Assembly (NCBI GenBank): GCA_001600175.1
Contig: BCJC01000002.1
Coordinates: 2,143,111 to 2,207,110, forward strand
Length of the DNA: 64,000 bases
Source of the DNA: Erythrobasidium yunnanense
Lineage: Eukaryota > Basidiomycota > Cystobasidiomycetes > Erythrobasidiales > Erythrobasidiaceae
Direction of reading: 5' to 3'
The notes beneath the pieces were generated by a model. That model ran no database searches. It was not told the origin of the DNA and saw only the letters and a program-made list of their open reading frames with translations. Position 1 is the first letter of the stretch. Each line of letters begins with the position of its first letter. Positions 1-14,434 of this stretch are shown piece after piece. Both the position numbers and the translations under genes were made by a program.

Positions 1-780
1 GCGTAAGTCTACAGCCACCAAAGAACGAGGTGGAAGAGCTGAAAAATCGTATAGATCGCACTTCGGCTATGATAGCTTCAACCTTATAGCGCACGACAGA
101 GGCGCAAGAGTCGCACATCGTCTAGCTTTAGACCATCCGAAGGCTGTTCTCTCACTCATGATCCTCGACATCGCGCCAACTCTATACATGTATGAACATA
201 CGGATATGGAGTTCGTAAGTTAGGGCTTCAGTTATCAGTAAGCTAGACTGAGCAGTGTGATACACAGGCAACGAAGTACTGGCACTGGTTTATGAAGCTG
301 ACTCCGCAATGCGAGGCGATCATAGCTGGAAACCCCGAAGCATGGTTCAAGCAAGTAACGCGGGATTGGGATGGCTTTACGCCAGAAGCGCGAGAGAGCT
401 ATTATAAGAACTTCAAGCAGCCTGATAGTATCCACGGGGTGAGTTTGCATTGCCTCGTAGGTGGCTCTAGCGTATGCTTGCTAAAGTCATGCGTGGTTGG
501 CCAGTGCTGCGAAGACTACCGCGCAGCAGCTTCAATAGATCTTGAGTACGACCGCGAAGACCGCAAGAATGGCCACAAGCTAAGCGTGCCGCGCATAACC
601 GTGTTTTGGGGAAATCAAGGTCTTATACCGAAATACGGAGATGTGGTGGGCGTCTGGAAAGACCATTCAGAAGATCATGTACAAGTGACAGGAAGGGCTG
701 TGGAGAGTAATCATTATATACCAGAGATGGCGAGTGAGGATGTATATAAGGAGATCTTGGAGCTTGTACCGCTGAAATAG
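1..780 (+). CDS. Haloacetate dehalogenase-like alpha/beta hydrolase, 5' partial
   Basis: This is the C-terminal part of an alpha/beta hydrolase of the fluoroacetate/haloacetate dehalogenase and epoxide hydrolase group; the start lies before the window. I read exons 1-2, 55-214, 268-438 and 505-780, with introns 3-54, 215-267 and 439-504 that keep frame. The motif [17 protein letters not shown] carries the nucleophile Asp typical of this group, followed by the family-typical LDIAPT and YWHWF. The late SNHYIP holds the likely catalytic His. Family members hydrolyse carbon-halogen or epoxide bonds through a covalent Asp ester; the real substrate cannot be told here. The 66-nt intron 439-504 has no stop and is a multiple of three, so an unspliced reading stays open. 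An epoxide hydrolase is the main alternative. Confidence 0.8.
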
Positions 781-1021
781 ACGCTTCCGCCTTGTATGTT
801 CTGCCATCGATCTGCTCAGGCTGTAGCATCAGCAGTCTCCGTGGTGTTCTGACGAGTTTCAGCAAAGCAGACAGGGCGACCTGTGTTACCAAAGAATAGC
901 GACCTTCATGCGCCAAAGCGCCTTGTGTAGGGCGATGGCTGTATCATCATTGGTCTTATAGCAAAATCGTGGTTTCGTATACAATCCCTTGTTCTCTGAG
1001 CAGCCGCCGGTATACCGCCTG

Positions 1022-3608
1022 CTAGCCGTCGAACAGCTCGAAGTTACCTCCATAGTCTGGGGAACAGTCGCACGCGGTCAGTTAAAGGCTAAATATGCTA
1101 GAGGAATTAGGACATACCTAATAGCAGCTCCTCGTTCTTCTGGAACTTCTGTCTTCCATCCGGCTTGGCGGCATTGATTACGATTCTTACCTCCCCGTTT
1201 ATCCACGTACCTAATCACACACACGAAACACATCAGCATCTCCCCACATCTCGAACTAGACAGAAGAAGTAGATTGTAGCTTACTTCCGCCCCTTGCATT
1301 GTTTCGATGACTGCCTTTGATATGCGTCGAAGCGGTGTTGATATAGCGGACTTTATTGCCTAGTCGGATACCGTCTACGATACCTGATCGAGTGACGTCG
1401 AATAGGAAAGATCTCTGCCTCGTCTGGTATAGCAAGCTGATAAGATCGATGAGAGTCAGTCAGCCGTGTATCAATGATAGAGGGGAAAGCAGTAGTCGTA
1501 CCTCCGGTAATTCGCTTCGTGCTCATTGAGGACTTCTCCTCGATAGTCCCCGATATATAGTTTGGGCAAATTGGCTTCTTCGCCTATGAAAAGTCCCCAT
1601 CCTTCCAGGTCCGAATTGCCAATGAACGTGCGCTGCCACACCACAATCCTCAGCTTACTCTCATCTAAAGGAAACAAAGAAAGAAGCCAGCTTACCACCG
1701 CCTTATCAGCCTGCACGGTCATTCCTTTACATGGTTTCTCGGAGGAATGGCTTGTGCATGTATCGGGATGGCATTCTCTTTGGTGCGCTATGCAGGGACA
1801 GCCTTTTGCGCTCCCGCTCTCGCCGCCATCCCTGCATGATCCGCCGTGAGCTGCACAATCACATCCTTTAAAGCGATCCGTGCCTTTATTTCCCAATACA
1901 AGAGATATATCAGCGAAATGAAGGCGGTAAGAGGAAGAGAAGGGAAGAGAGGGAAGGACGCACAGTCGACGGGACACCCGCAGCCTGGTTCACACCATGT
2001 TCCGTGGCGCTGACACATGCAGAAAGCACCTTCTCTCGGATCTTCTTTGCCCGTAAAGCTATTGCATGCTCTTCCAGGATGGTAGCACGGCGCCCATCTG
2101 CATCACACGTGATCAACCTCATCAGCCTTCATCCTTTCCCACTGTCATCAGTGGAAGGAGGAGAGGTGTGCAGGACGCACGGTAAGACGGCCCTAGGTAG
2201 TCGAGCCAGTTGCTCTTCTTCAGTGAATTCTTCTACATCTTTTTCAGCAGGGTGCCATTCTCCGAAATCCGCTTGGTGGTGGTGTTCGTGCTCTGCATTC
2301 TGCTTGCCCTTATTCAATCGACTTATCAAAGTATGCAACCCATCTTCCTCATCTTCTTCTTGCTCGTGCTCTTCTTCTTCGCTTCTATCTTCTTCTACGA
2401 TTCCCTCTTCGCCGACACCATTGGCCTGATTCAATCGCCGCTTCTTGCGCGGTCTGTCACTCCCATCTCTCCGGTTGGCGCTTGTGCGTAGAGCGGCTTC
2501 TACGTCCTTGCATGTCAAGCTTGACATGTAGCCTGCGATGGTACAGCTCGTCATTTCCGTCCCCAGCGCAGAAAGGATAGACTTGATTTCGGTCTTGTCT
2601 TTCACGGACCAGCTTTCATATGGCCGCATGTCCTATACACATCACATCAATATTCATCATCAGCCTTATCACACGTCAGAAAAAGAGAATTTGGGAATGG
2701 ACGCACGGTCTCGAGACCACTCTGATTCGCGACTTTGGTATAGCAGTTCACGCCGCAGCCTTGTGTACGCTCTATCTCTTTGGCACGCTTGTTCAAGCGG
2801 AAGAAGCGGGAGCCTGAGGGGACTGTTCCAGGTGCTTGACTGTCTTGGGCATCTTCTCGTTCGAGTTGGGGTTGTGGGACAGCGGGCGCCGTGTCTGCAG
2901 TCAACACAAAGAGTCTTGTCAGAAAGGAGCAGACGGGAGGAAAGAAAGGAGAGAAAGCAACTTACGGTGCACGATACATCCCACTGCTAAGCATATTCCA
3001 CAGATTGCATTTGACGGTCTCGGCAGCGGTGGGTCCGTCTCTTCCTCATTGGGTATCACGAATTTCGCTCTTACATCATTCTCATAGAGTCTATCACGAA
3101 ATTCATCTTCTTCCTGATAGTTGTCCTCTCCGAAAAAAGGTAGATAGGACAATGAAGCTTTCGTCTGTAATCGTCTGTCCGTGCGCCAGTTCGTGCTTGT
3201 CCTTACGCAGTATGTGTATGGTGAGATGCGCATGTAGGGAGATTGGATGATGCTGCTATACGGTACGGAGTCGCCTTTCTTCAATACGAGTAAAGAGGAA
3301 CTACGCTCAGGAGGCCGAGCACAAGCATAGCCGAATGGAAAGGTTTCTTTCTCCCATAGCTCTATAGGCTGGATAATGCGCTCCGCTTTCCGCTTCGCGC
3401 TCCGCCCAGAAAGAGAACCTATCAACCCTATACCGATTGAGAGGGCAGTCTCGTTGACTGTACGTGTGGGGACACTGAATTGGGATGGACAGCCTTGGGA
3501 GGGAAGGGGTGCAGACTCGAGATCTGCCCAGGAATAGGATGGTTCCAGCTCGAGTAAGGCTTCGAGGACATCCGCGGAGAAGGTGTCGATGTCGAAAGAG
3601 GGATCCAT
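1022..3608 (-). CDS. E(z)/EZH2-type histone H3K27 methyltransferase (PRC2 catalytic subunit)
   Basis: The order of parts matches Enhancer of zeste. An N-terminal region holds a CGICLAVGCIVH cysteine/histidine site like that of EZH2. A SANT-like segment follows (WSVKDKTEIKSIL ... LTCKDVEAAL), then an acidic loop, a CXC domain (CQRHGTWCEPGCGCPVDC, then GCDCAAHGGSC and CPCIAHQRECHPDTC) and a C-terminal SET domain. I assembled the SET end from short exons: LEGWGLFIGE, YIGDYRGEVL, GNKVRYIN, WINGEVRIVI and EELLLDYGGNFELF, then stop at 1022. The usual NHS and NC of the SET core are replaced (INTAS and NNARG). EZH2 homologues methylate H3K27 within PRC2 to silence genes. The start at 3608 opens a long first exon (MDPSFDIDTF). 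About six introns are inferred; inner borders are approximate. Confidence 0.85.
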
Positions 3609-3813
3609 GGTGCATGTAGCAGCCAGATAGGATGGATCAGATCAGTCAAGGATGTCGTGCGAACTCGTCGTCGCGTCAAATCATGGTGAAGTGGTTCTGA
3701 AAGCAAGAAGAAGCTGGAGCGACGAGCAATCCGGGATGAATAAGGTCAAGTAGCATGCATTGCACTCTACAACAACAGCAATGCGACTCCCACACTTCAC
3801 AGCTGCGACTGCG

Positions 3814-4390
3814 CTACCCTATTCTCTCGCTCTTGCCTTCATATCCCTTGTATTTCGGCAGCTTCTTCGCTGTATTGTCAGTAGAGTATACATCCATTTC
3901 CAATATTCTCGTCTCGTAGAACTGGTGTGCTGTCGGTTGTAGCCAGTGTGGCATGTCGAGCCTGTTTGTCGTTTGATCTCGCTGGAACGCGCTGGCCCAG
4001 ATAGACCATCTGCTTTTACCATCAGCGTACTTACATTGTGTACATCCTGTTGTGTTGTGCGCACTTCTTCTTCTCTTTGTTCCAGCTTCCCAATGGTGTA
4101 CCACATTCTCTACATCTATATCTCCATTTGACGCCTTTTACAGCTTCATATGTGACAGGCTCTGCTTCTCCTCCACTCCATGTCACAGAGTCTTCTCTCC
4201 AATGCGTCGTCCATACGCTCACTGCCCCATTCATGGTGGTACACCGACTGCAGTGACACAGCGCACTCAGCAGTAAGGAAGAGGATCCACCAGTGACGGT
4301 GAAGCGTGTCAGGCCGCAGAAGCAGGCGCCGGTTAACATTTGACTATCATCATCATTCTTGTTGTTGCTGCTGCCGCTGCTTAATGCCAT
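3814..4390 (-). CDS. GFA/CENP-V-type zinc-binding protein (glutathione-dependent formaldehyde-activating family)
   Basis: Two exons, 4390-4065 and 4009-3814, are joined across a 55-nt intron (GTGCGC..GCAG, branch GCTGATG), giving about 173 residues. The GFA fold shows as GACFCGLTRF, CHCSRC and CRECGTPLGSWN, whose cysteines bind structural and catalytic zinc. The spliced region reads KKWSIWASAFQRD, typical of fungal members, and the end is PTAHQFYETRIL ... YKGYEGKSERIG. Bacterial GFA was described as helping glutathione react with formaldehyde, but most fungal homologues have no proven reaction, so the substrate is open. It shares a 144-bp divergent spacer with ATG18. The start at 4390 is the only Met ahead of the first zinc motif. 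Confidence 0.85.
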
Positions 4391-4534
4391 GTTTGATGTT
4401 GATGGTTGTCGGGAAGCAGAGAGGCCGAGGTTGGCCTTGGATCTGGATTGACTGACTTTGAATTCACATTGACCTTTGAATCCTATACAACAACCAATAC
4501 ACAGTCTTAAGAAATCTATTCAACGAGTGTAGCC
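4391..4534. promoter_or_regulatory. Divergent spacer between GFA-like gene and ATG18
   Basis: This 144-bp stretch separates two start codons that face away from each other, so it must hold both core promoters and 5' leaders. It is fairly AT-rich just before the ATG18 start. I see no certain TATA box or known factor site. Confidence 0.5.
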
Positions 4535-6380
4535 ATGCCCAAAGGGACAGGGTCGACTAGCGCATCGACCTCTGCCTCGAGCAACACCATCACAAAGACA
4601 GCGACAGGCAACATAAAGGCAAATCCATCCATGCTGTGCGCAGGCTTCAATCAAGACGCGACTTGCATCAGCGTGGGATCCCGTAAAGGGTACTCCATCG
4701 TAAACTGCGACCCGTTCCAGAGGGTGTATTCGAGCTGCAAGTGTGGTCTCACTTGGGATGGCCTGGGTTGCAGCTGATGGATTATCGATGCATGCTAGCC
4801 GACGGAGCCACTTCTATCCTCGAGATGCTCTTCTGTACTTCCCTCATAGCTCTCGTAGGAGCAGGCGACAAGCCGTCATCAAGCACGCGCAAGCTACAAA
4901 TAGTGAATACAAAGGTGCCTCGTCCTACTCCCATCTCACTCCACCCCCTTACCATCTAATGTCGTCCGTGTCGGCTTACAGCGCCAATCAACGATATGCG
5001 AACTAAACTTCCCAACGTCCATCCTGGCCGTAAAGCTGAATCGGAGAAGACTGGTCGTAGTGCTTGAAGAACAGATCTACATATACGACATCTCAAATAT
5101 GAAGCTGTTACATACAATAGAGACGAGTCCGAATCCGCAGGGTGCGTCCGTTCATTACCCTATCTCTCTATCTCTCGCAAACAAGCTAATGGAAGAATGC
5201 CTTTAGCAATATGCACACTCTCTCCCTCTTCAGACAATTCATACCTCGCTTATCCTTCTCCTCTCCCTTCTCCTTCAAGTCCATACTCATCCTCCGTCCC
5301 CTCAGCTGCTCCAATCTCCTCCTCCTCCTCTTCCAGCGGGGGCGACGTGATCCTCTTCGACGCCCTCTCCTTATCCGTCACGAATATAATCCAAGCACAC
5401 AAAACGTCCTTAGCTTGTCTCTCTCTCAACTCAAGTGGGACCTTACTAGCCACAGCGAGCGATAAAGGCACAGTAATAAGAGTGTTCAGCGTGCCTAATG
5501 GGGATAAAGTCGCGCAGTTCAGAAGGGGGACATATAATGCGCGTATATTCAGTATTGGGTTTAATGCAGTTTCATCACTGCTTGCAGTGTCGAGCGATAG
5601 TGAGACGGTGCATATCTTCAAGCTGCTGAGTAAGGCGCAGCAGGAACAGATGTCGAAAGGAAGTGGAAGTGGGAGTAGAGCGGAAGCTGCACGGAGAGCG
5701 GCACAGCAGAGTAGTATGGATGATGAAGATGACGATACGTCCCAGGCGGGAAGTATTGGACGCTACTCTTCAGGCGCAGGAGGAGTAGGCAGAGGAGGGT
5801 ACGATGCGTTTATCGACAATAAGCGCCATGAGAGCGGAATGACGTGCGTCGCATTTCCCTTCTTCCCCCATTCCTTTCCTCCTTCGCTTCCTCTTTCCCA
5901 AGCTGATGCATTACGTAATGTGGGAACAGAGGCACACTCCGCAAGAAATCCCTTTCTTTCGGGCGGAATATAGCAGGTTCCCTCGGCGGTTTCTTGCCTG
6001 GAACAGTTACAGAGCTCTGGGATCCACAACGAGATTTCGCATTTTTGAAATTACCCACGGCGGGAGTGAAGAGCGTCGTGGCTCTTTCTGGGTACGTACG
6101 ATATATTCGTGATACCTCCTGAGGATGGAGGGACCAGAGAGAGGGGCTGATGAGTGTGAGTTGCCAGGACATCCCCGCAAGTCATGGTCGTCACGAGCGA
6201 AGGGATTTACTATTGCTATAATATAGACCTGGAGAACGGTGGTGAATGCGTGCTGCAGAAGAGCTACAAGTAGGTTGCTTTCTTCCGCTCAAAAGGCTAG
6301 ATCTAAGCTGACCTGCCTGCATGTCATTCAGCCTGCTGGAACATGATGATGGCTCAAACATCTCTACTGCTTCTTCATGA
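4535..6380 (+). CDS. ATG18: ATG18-like PROPPIN, autophagy phosphoinositide-binding WD-repeat protein
   Basis: The protein is a seven-bladed beta-propeller of the WIPI/Atg18 family. It opens with [20 protein letters not shown] and [10 protein letters not shown], continues [20 protein letters not shown], and carries the diagnostic FRRG motif ([13 protein letters not shown]), which binds PI3P and PI(3,5)P2. A serine-rich loop and an acidic insert (DDEDDDTSQ) sit inside the propeller. The last blades read [20 protein letters not shown], then [12 protein letters not shown] and [13 protein letters not shown], ending at 6380. Introns include about 4743-4798, 4912-4978 and 5142-5205, one near 5845-5972 and two more near the end. 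The family acts with Atg2 on the isolation membrane and in vacuole PI(3,5)P2 control. The donor of the intron before GGFLPG is uncertain. Confidence 0.93.
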
Positions 6381-6743
6381 TGCACACTGAACGGTGCAGA
6401 ACTGGTTGGATATCTCTCTCTTCAGTGAACTGTCGTGTGTAAACTGACCCGAACGCGATGTCACAGCGGTACCTGTGGCGGCTGTACTCTCAGCAAGGGA
6501 GCTTCTTATTCGAACGCAGTACTGAAGTCTTTTATTGGATGTATCGTTGTACTATCAAACGAAAGTATCTCGATTTCGGGTTGTACTTGGGTTACTTTGC
6601 CTCGCTTCTTGCCCTTTCTCCTGTCAATTAGCCATCAAGACAGCAAGCACGTATCGATTTCAGGACGCAATCTACTGACTACTCGACACTTCACCGTCAT
6701 AAGAAAGGCCTCGAATACGCTGCAGGGATAGGATAGCACAGCA
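6381..6743 (+). promoter_or_regulatory. Spacer upstream of calcineurin A
   Basis: These 363 bp lie between the ATG18 stop and the calcineurin start. They hold the ATG18 3' end and the calcineurin promoter. The part just before 6740 is pyrimidine-rich. No gene or repeat was recognised. Confidence 0.4.
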
Positions 6744-9620
<2,877 letters not shown>

Positions 9621-10078
9621 TGGCTTTACGCCTGGGCGCGGGTATCCGCATGCGGCAGAAATCAGATGGATGGCAAGTATCGGCACCCAGCGCGCTGAGC
9701 GTACTTCTTCATCTCTCTGCTTCATCTTCTTTCTGCATGGATTCAGGCTGGCCATGCCGGAGTAGCGGGCCATAATGAGGGCTTCGTCTCTTCTTCTCCG
9801 CTTCCTTTATTCTCTACTCCAATCTTTCACCTCATCACATGCGATCCTATATCTTATCTCCCTCTTTTCTGTGCTACTTAGCGTAATGTCTTGCGGCAGT
9901 ATTCATCTCGTTTCGGTAGGGTATCAACAAAATCGCTCGCAATAGTCGTTTATTCACAGTTCTCAATGCAATGTATACCTGCTGCTTACTCTCCATCAAT
10001 TGCTCGGACCTACTTGCTCTTTCTTTGTAATACAGTAACTTACCGATGGCAGAACAGACTGTCCTGAATCTTTAAAGA
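9621..10078. other. Spacer between CNA1 and LCB3
   Basis: These 458 bp hold the calcineurin 3' region and the promoter of the next gene. The middle is pyrimidine-rich (about 9780-9880). I see no open gene, RNA gene or repeat. Confidence 0.4.
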
Positions 10079-12181
10079 ATGACTTCTTCTGTCCATGCGA
10101 CGCTGCCAGTCCTCGACATCCCTCCCCAGCTGGACGGCAATGACAGCAGCAGCGCATACAGAGCCGTGCCTACTTGGGCGCGTCCGAAGTCGCCCTCACC
10201 ATCAATAAGATCAGGCGCAAGCTCACCTACTTCTGCGACGTCCGACAACGATGAGCCTGCTTCTGCCATCCTGGCGCTGTCCGCTGGATGCCAGCACGAT
10301 AGCGTTTACCAAATGATCATGCCCGGCTGGAGATACTACTTGCGCGCGAGCTTGGTCAGAAGTCTTGAACAAGAAACACCACTTCTAGCTCGCATACAGG
10401 TGAAGCTCGGCACCTGTTCAGATCCTCTGCCTTGCGACTGACCCAGCTTCCCCCTAATTTCCAAACAATCGGCTTTCACTCGCAGAAAGCGACCAGGACG
10501 CCTTTCTGGGATTCATACTTTATCTGGTGCAGCATATTTGGAACGCAGTGAGTGTTTATCGGCTCCTATGCCTTTCTGGAGATCTTGCTGAAAGTATGTC
10601 GTGTAGTGCAGCTTTCATGGTCGGATTGCCGATCTTCTTCTGGTTCGGCTATCGTATACAAGGAAGAGGGTAGGCATATACCTTTTCAAGTTCAATGCTC
10701 AACTGATCACATCGATCAGCCTTGTAAATGTCCTCTCGGCCGGCGTATACTTTTCTTCCTTCATCAAAGTAGGTCCTCACAATAGGATTATATTATGCAG
10801 ACTGTTGCTAATATGTATTAGGACCTTCTATGCGTGCCGCGGCCGTACACACCTCCGGTCGAACGTCTCTCGATATCCTCACATGGCTTAGAATATGGCT
10901 TCCCCTCTACACATTCGACAAACTCTGTATCAATCAGTCTCTTCATCGCGGAAGCGTTCTACATCAGCCAGCAAGGGCAAACTCCTAGCTTCTTTGCGTA
11001 TGCGGTATACTTCCCCTGCGGACTATATGCAGTGTCCGTAGTCCTGGGTAGTAGGTCGCAAGGGTACAGCATGATACGTAGCAGCTTGCTGATTCAATCG
11101 ACAGGAATTTACTGCGGGATGCACAGTATAATGGGTAGGGTAGCCTAGCCTGCTTCGAGGAACCTCTAGCCAATCTAAACAGCTTCCATACATGCAGACT
11201 GTTCCGTCGGCACCTTGATGGGTGCTGCGATATGGTACGGCCATTCAGCCCTCACACCAGCCTACGAAGCGATGCTGCAGGTGTCTAGCCCTTTCGGTAG
11301 GTGCATCTCTTAACGATCTCTCTCAGTATTGCTGACCTAGAAGTTCTTTCCGCAGTCCCTTTATCTCTCATCATTCTCTGCCTATTCTTCGTATCGGTTC
11401 ACCCTGAGCCGGTAGATGACTGTCCCTGCTTCGACGATGTCATCGCTTTCGTGGCAGTCATAGCAGGCATCGCTCTAGGAGAGTGGTATGCCGTCCAATA
11501 CCCTTCTGTCCTCCCTTCAAGCACTCGAGGCTCTTTCGACCTGCAAGACCCAACACAGCTGGCTATATTTGCAATCTGCTCTGTCGCCAAAGTGGTCCTG
11601 GGAGTAGCTTGTATCATCCTCTGGCGAGTAGTCGCGAAGAGGACGCTCAATGTCATTCTGCCACCCATCTTCAAGGTCGTAAAGCCTGTATTCGACCTGC
11701 CTCGGCGGTTCTACGTTCCGGCGGCGTGAGTATTCTCGTCTCCTACAATTTCCGCAAGATTGTTAGCTGAGTATCTTATCCGCAGTGGATACAAGGAGAT
11801 CGAAGAGTCGCATCCGATCAAGCCGATACCATCCGTTCTGGACTTGACAGAGCTTCAGACAGCAAATACTGCCAGTGGTAGCGATCGTCATCTGAAAGTG
11901 ACGGGTACAACTTCTCGGAGACCTAAGCAGAGCGCTTCAGGCAAACATTCTGACAAGAGGGAAAAAAAAACCTTAGGGGACGTGAAGAAGCCGAAAGTCA
12001 AGGTCAAGAGGCTACAATTAGTGCATTACGACGTAGATGTATTGACGAAGGTCATCGTCTATATCGGTATTGCATTGCTCGCTAAGTAGGTCGACACATT
12101 TAGGTGCCTGATATCACGACTAACGTCGTCTATAGTACCTTCGTTCCGATGCTATTCTTGATCATCGGACTCGATGTCTAA
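10079..12181 (+). CDS. LCB3: Sphingoid base-1-phosphate phosphatase (Lcb3/Ysr2 family, PAP2 fold)
   Basis: The three phosphatase motifs of the PAP2 superfamily appear in order: KDLLCVPRP (K-x6-RP), GFPSTHSTNS (PSxH) and GRIYCGMH (the SRxxxGxH motif with Ser changed to Gly, seen after removing an intron near 11048-11109). The region HPEPVDDCPCFDDVIAF followed by GEWYA is typical of yeast Lcb3 and its relatives. Several hydrophobic helices fit an ER membrane protein. The N-terminal 60 residues are Ser/Pro-rich, and a Lys-rich loop (KPKVKVKRLQ) precedes the last helix. The final exon follows an intron near 12088-12135 and ends GLDV. The enzyme removes phosphate from dihydrosphingosine- and phytosphingosine-1-phosphate, steering long-chain bases back to ceramide. 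Confidence 0.9.
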
Positions 12182-12266
12182 GTGGAGTAGATATAGGTTT
12201 GCTATGTTGTTTTCATATGCGAAGTTCCTGCAACCCTGTAGGCCAAAGAATAAAGCCGATAGCCCC

Positions 12267-13573
12267 TCACCGCTTTCTCGGCGTCCGAGGCGGACCATGG
12301 CTTCCTTTCCTATAGTACTCCAAAAAGCCATCCTTCTCCTCCCAGCTTAAACCCGTCTGTTTCAGCTTGCCTATACTAGCTATGCTCGAGGCCGCTTTTG
12401 CCCAAAAGTCGGCTGCAGTAGGCGATGGTGCCTCTGATGGGGTGACCAACTCTACGCTTAGCGTCCGTGGAGGTGCCAGAGGCGTCATGCACACTTTTAG
12501 CATGCTGAGAAGAGGGTTCAGGCGTAAAGCAGGAATAGGATGCGTTGCTGTCGGCAGCAGCGTGGAAGGCGGATCGTACCTGGTGGTAGTTTTTCAGCAG
12601 CTTATCATCAAGAAAGAGAGTGTTGACGTACTTGAATGCTAATATGTGTGCTTTGCAGCCTTTCGGGGCAGATGATACTGCCGGTAGCTTGGCGAATCGC
12701 AGGAGTGCTCGCTTCGAATTGACAAATCAGCTTGGACCCTGATTACACGCGAGACAGCACTGATCCGACCTACGTTATTGCTAGTTGTGCATTCCGGAAA
12801 CACGACCACGGGTCTTTTCGCACGAGATAGAATAGTTTCCAAGCTTTGCGCGGCATTCGCAGATGAGAATGACGAAGGCGTATGACCGGTATATGCCAGC
12901 ATACTGACAAGACCTGCTTCACTGTAGCCTTGGAAGGTCTTGTCGGCATTAAAATGCGGCAGAAGGAAGATAGGTTGATACCTAAAGCGATGCTCAGCTC
13001 GATGCTCGTGCATCAGAAAGATACCGCGCTTACTTGTACGCTAGGTATAAGACATCGATGAACGAGCTGTAATTGCTGATAATAAGATCTCCAGCTTTCG
13101 GTATCGGCTTGGGCAGATTGCTGGCTGATCTACGTGTAGTAGAAGCGACTTCTTCGGATATCCAGTAGAATCCGAAGCATAGGAACAGTGAAAGTCGAAG
13201 GAAGGTAGCTGTTATCGCAGCTTGGACTTGCTGAGATATCGCTGGTGCGAAAGCCTGGAAGATCCTTTCAGTTCGACTCTTATCTTACATACACATTGGA
13301 CTCACGAGTATCAAAGAAAGGACGCTCGTCAATGCGTACGAAAGGATGATGCAGGCCAAGAACAGCAATAACCGAACGGCACCAAGAAGCGCTTGAAGCG
13401 GTAGCAAGGCGTAGAGTAGAGGAGACGAAGCTTCTTTCGCAGCTGGTATGGGAACCTAGAAGGCGGAGTGTGAACGAGAGACCCTGCTGGGCCGCTGGCT
13501 GGCTGCTTCATGGACGCACGACCAAAGGCAGTACGCCGGTCGAGGCGTCCCTCCACGTCGAATAGCGCTCCAT
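12267..13573 (-). CDS. Vps66/Loa1-like PlsC-family lysophospholipid acyltransferase
   Basis: The start MERYSTWRDASTGVLPL matches the N-terminus of fungal Vps66-type acyltransferases. A hydrophobic segment follows (ALLGAVRLLLFLACIILSYA), then the acyltransferase core SNYSSFIDVLYLAYKY and PVVVFPECTTSNN. The first block stands where NHxxxxD is usual, so the catalytic His appears to be Tyr. The tail AHILAFKYDP ... NPLLSMLKVCMTPL ... SIASIGKLKQTGLSWEEK is also typical. Introns include one just after LPLV and one of about 50 nt inside AFKYDP. Relatives act in phosphatidic acid and lipid-droplet metabolism at the ER; the activity of this one is inferred only. Confidence 0.82.
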
Positions 13574-13977
13574 CTCCGTCAAGCCAGTCTTAGATCGTAC
13601 TCAATACGGTCGCAATGGGATGAAGATTGGCGCTTGATGGCAGCTATTCAAGATGAGCGCTTCACGTGCACGCGGCGCCTAAGATGTGTCGATACTTTCC
13701 TCGTACAATCAGATCAAGTTCGCAACGGCTAGCTAACGAAGACTTGAGCTTGCCGGGCCTCCCCAGGCTAGCTGAAGACCGCCCTTCCGAATACTGACCT
13801 AGTGACCTTTCCCTCGTCTCTTCTCGAAGCGTACACCTCCAGCAGGTCGCCTTACTACACCACTCAGAATTCTGTAGATGCCGAATCTTCGCTTCGCATG
13901 CTTGGTCGCGCCTAACAGAGGAGCTCGCGTACAGACACCGGGTGCACCATCGGCGCTACAGACCAGTTCTACGAATT

Positions 13978-14434
13978 ATGTCAGCCTCTTGTATTTGACT
14001 GCGAGGGGAAGAGTTCTAACTAGGCGTGAAGCAGGTCACCTCGAGCTGTCCACCGGATTCGAAGGGATCTTTCGAGGTACATTTGGCTCCCAAACCTCCG
14101 CATTCGCCATTCGTTCCGCAGTAGTCTGGGGAGAGGCCTTAAGGCTTTGTATGTCAGACGGAATCGGCCCTACTGTAGCATTCATCGTCCGAAGAACATC
14201 TGGCTCCGTTGTCTGCACAATGATGCGATGTAGGCGAGCAGTGGCTCTTCACTGTGGTCAGAGCATCAGGCGATCCGCTGCTGTACGTGTCTGACGCGTG
14301 CCAATCTTAGCTTTGGGAGGCAATCGACAGGCGGCTTATGCTCTTACATGAGCAAACGGAAGAAGGAGAACCCGAGCATGGTGGACCAGCTTGTGAATGG
14401 AATGCTTGAGCCTGGAGGAAAGTATATGCCATGA
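13978..14434 (+). CDS. Possible small unknown protein, five short exons
   Basis: The 1.18-kb gap between two reverse genes holds a string of good splice signals on the forward strand: introns 13991-14034, 14077-14121, 14149-14233 and 14283-14310. Removing them joins 13978-13990, 14035-14076, 14122-14148, 14234-14282 and 14311-14434 into one 84-residue frame. It includes FEGIFRVVWGEALRLCEQW and ends MLEPGGKYMP. I do not recognise the family. The last intron would be only 28 nt but has GTACGT, CTGAC and CTTAG. A second reading frame also stays open through the same introns, and an unspliced 139-codon frame covers 13878-14294, so this model is tentative. Confidence 0.35.

Noticed and set aside
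5250-5621. 123-codon reverse open frame
   Set aside because: It is the antisense shadow of the ATG18 exon that carries the FRRG motif.
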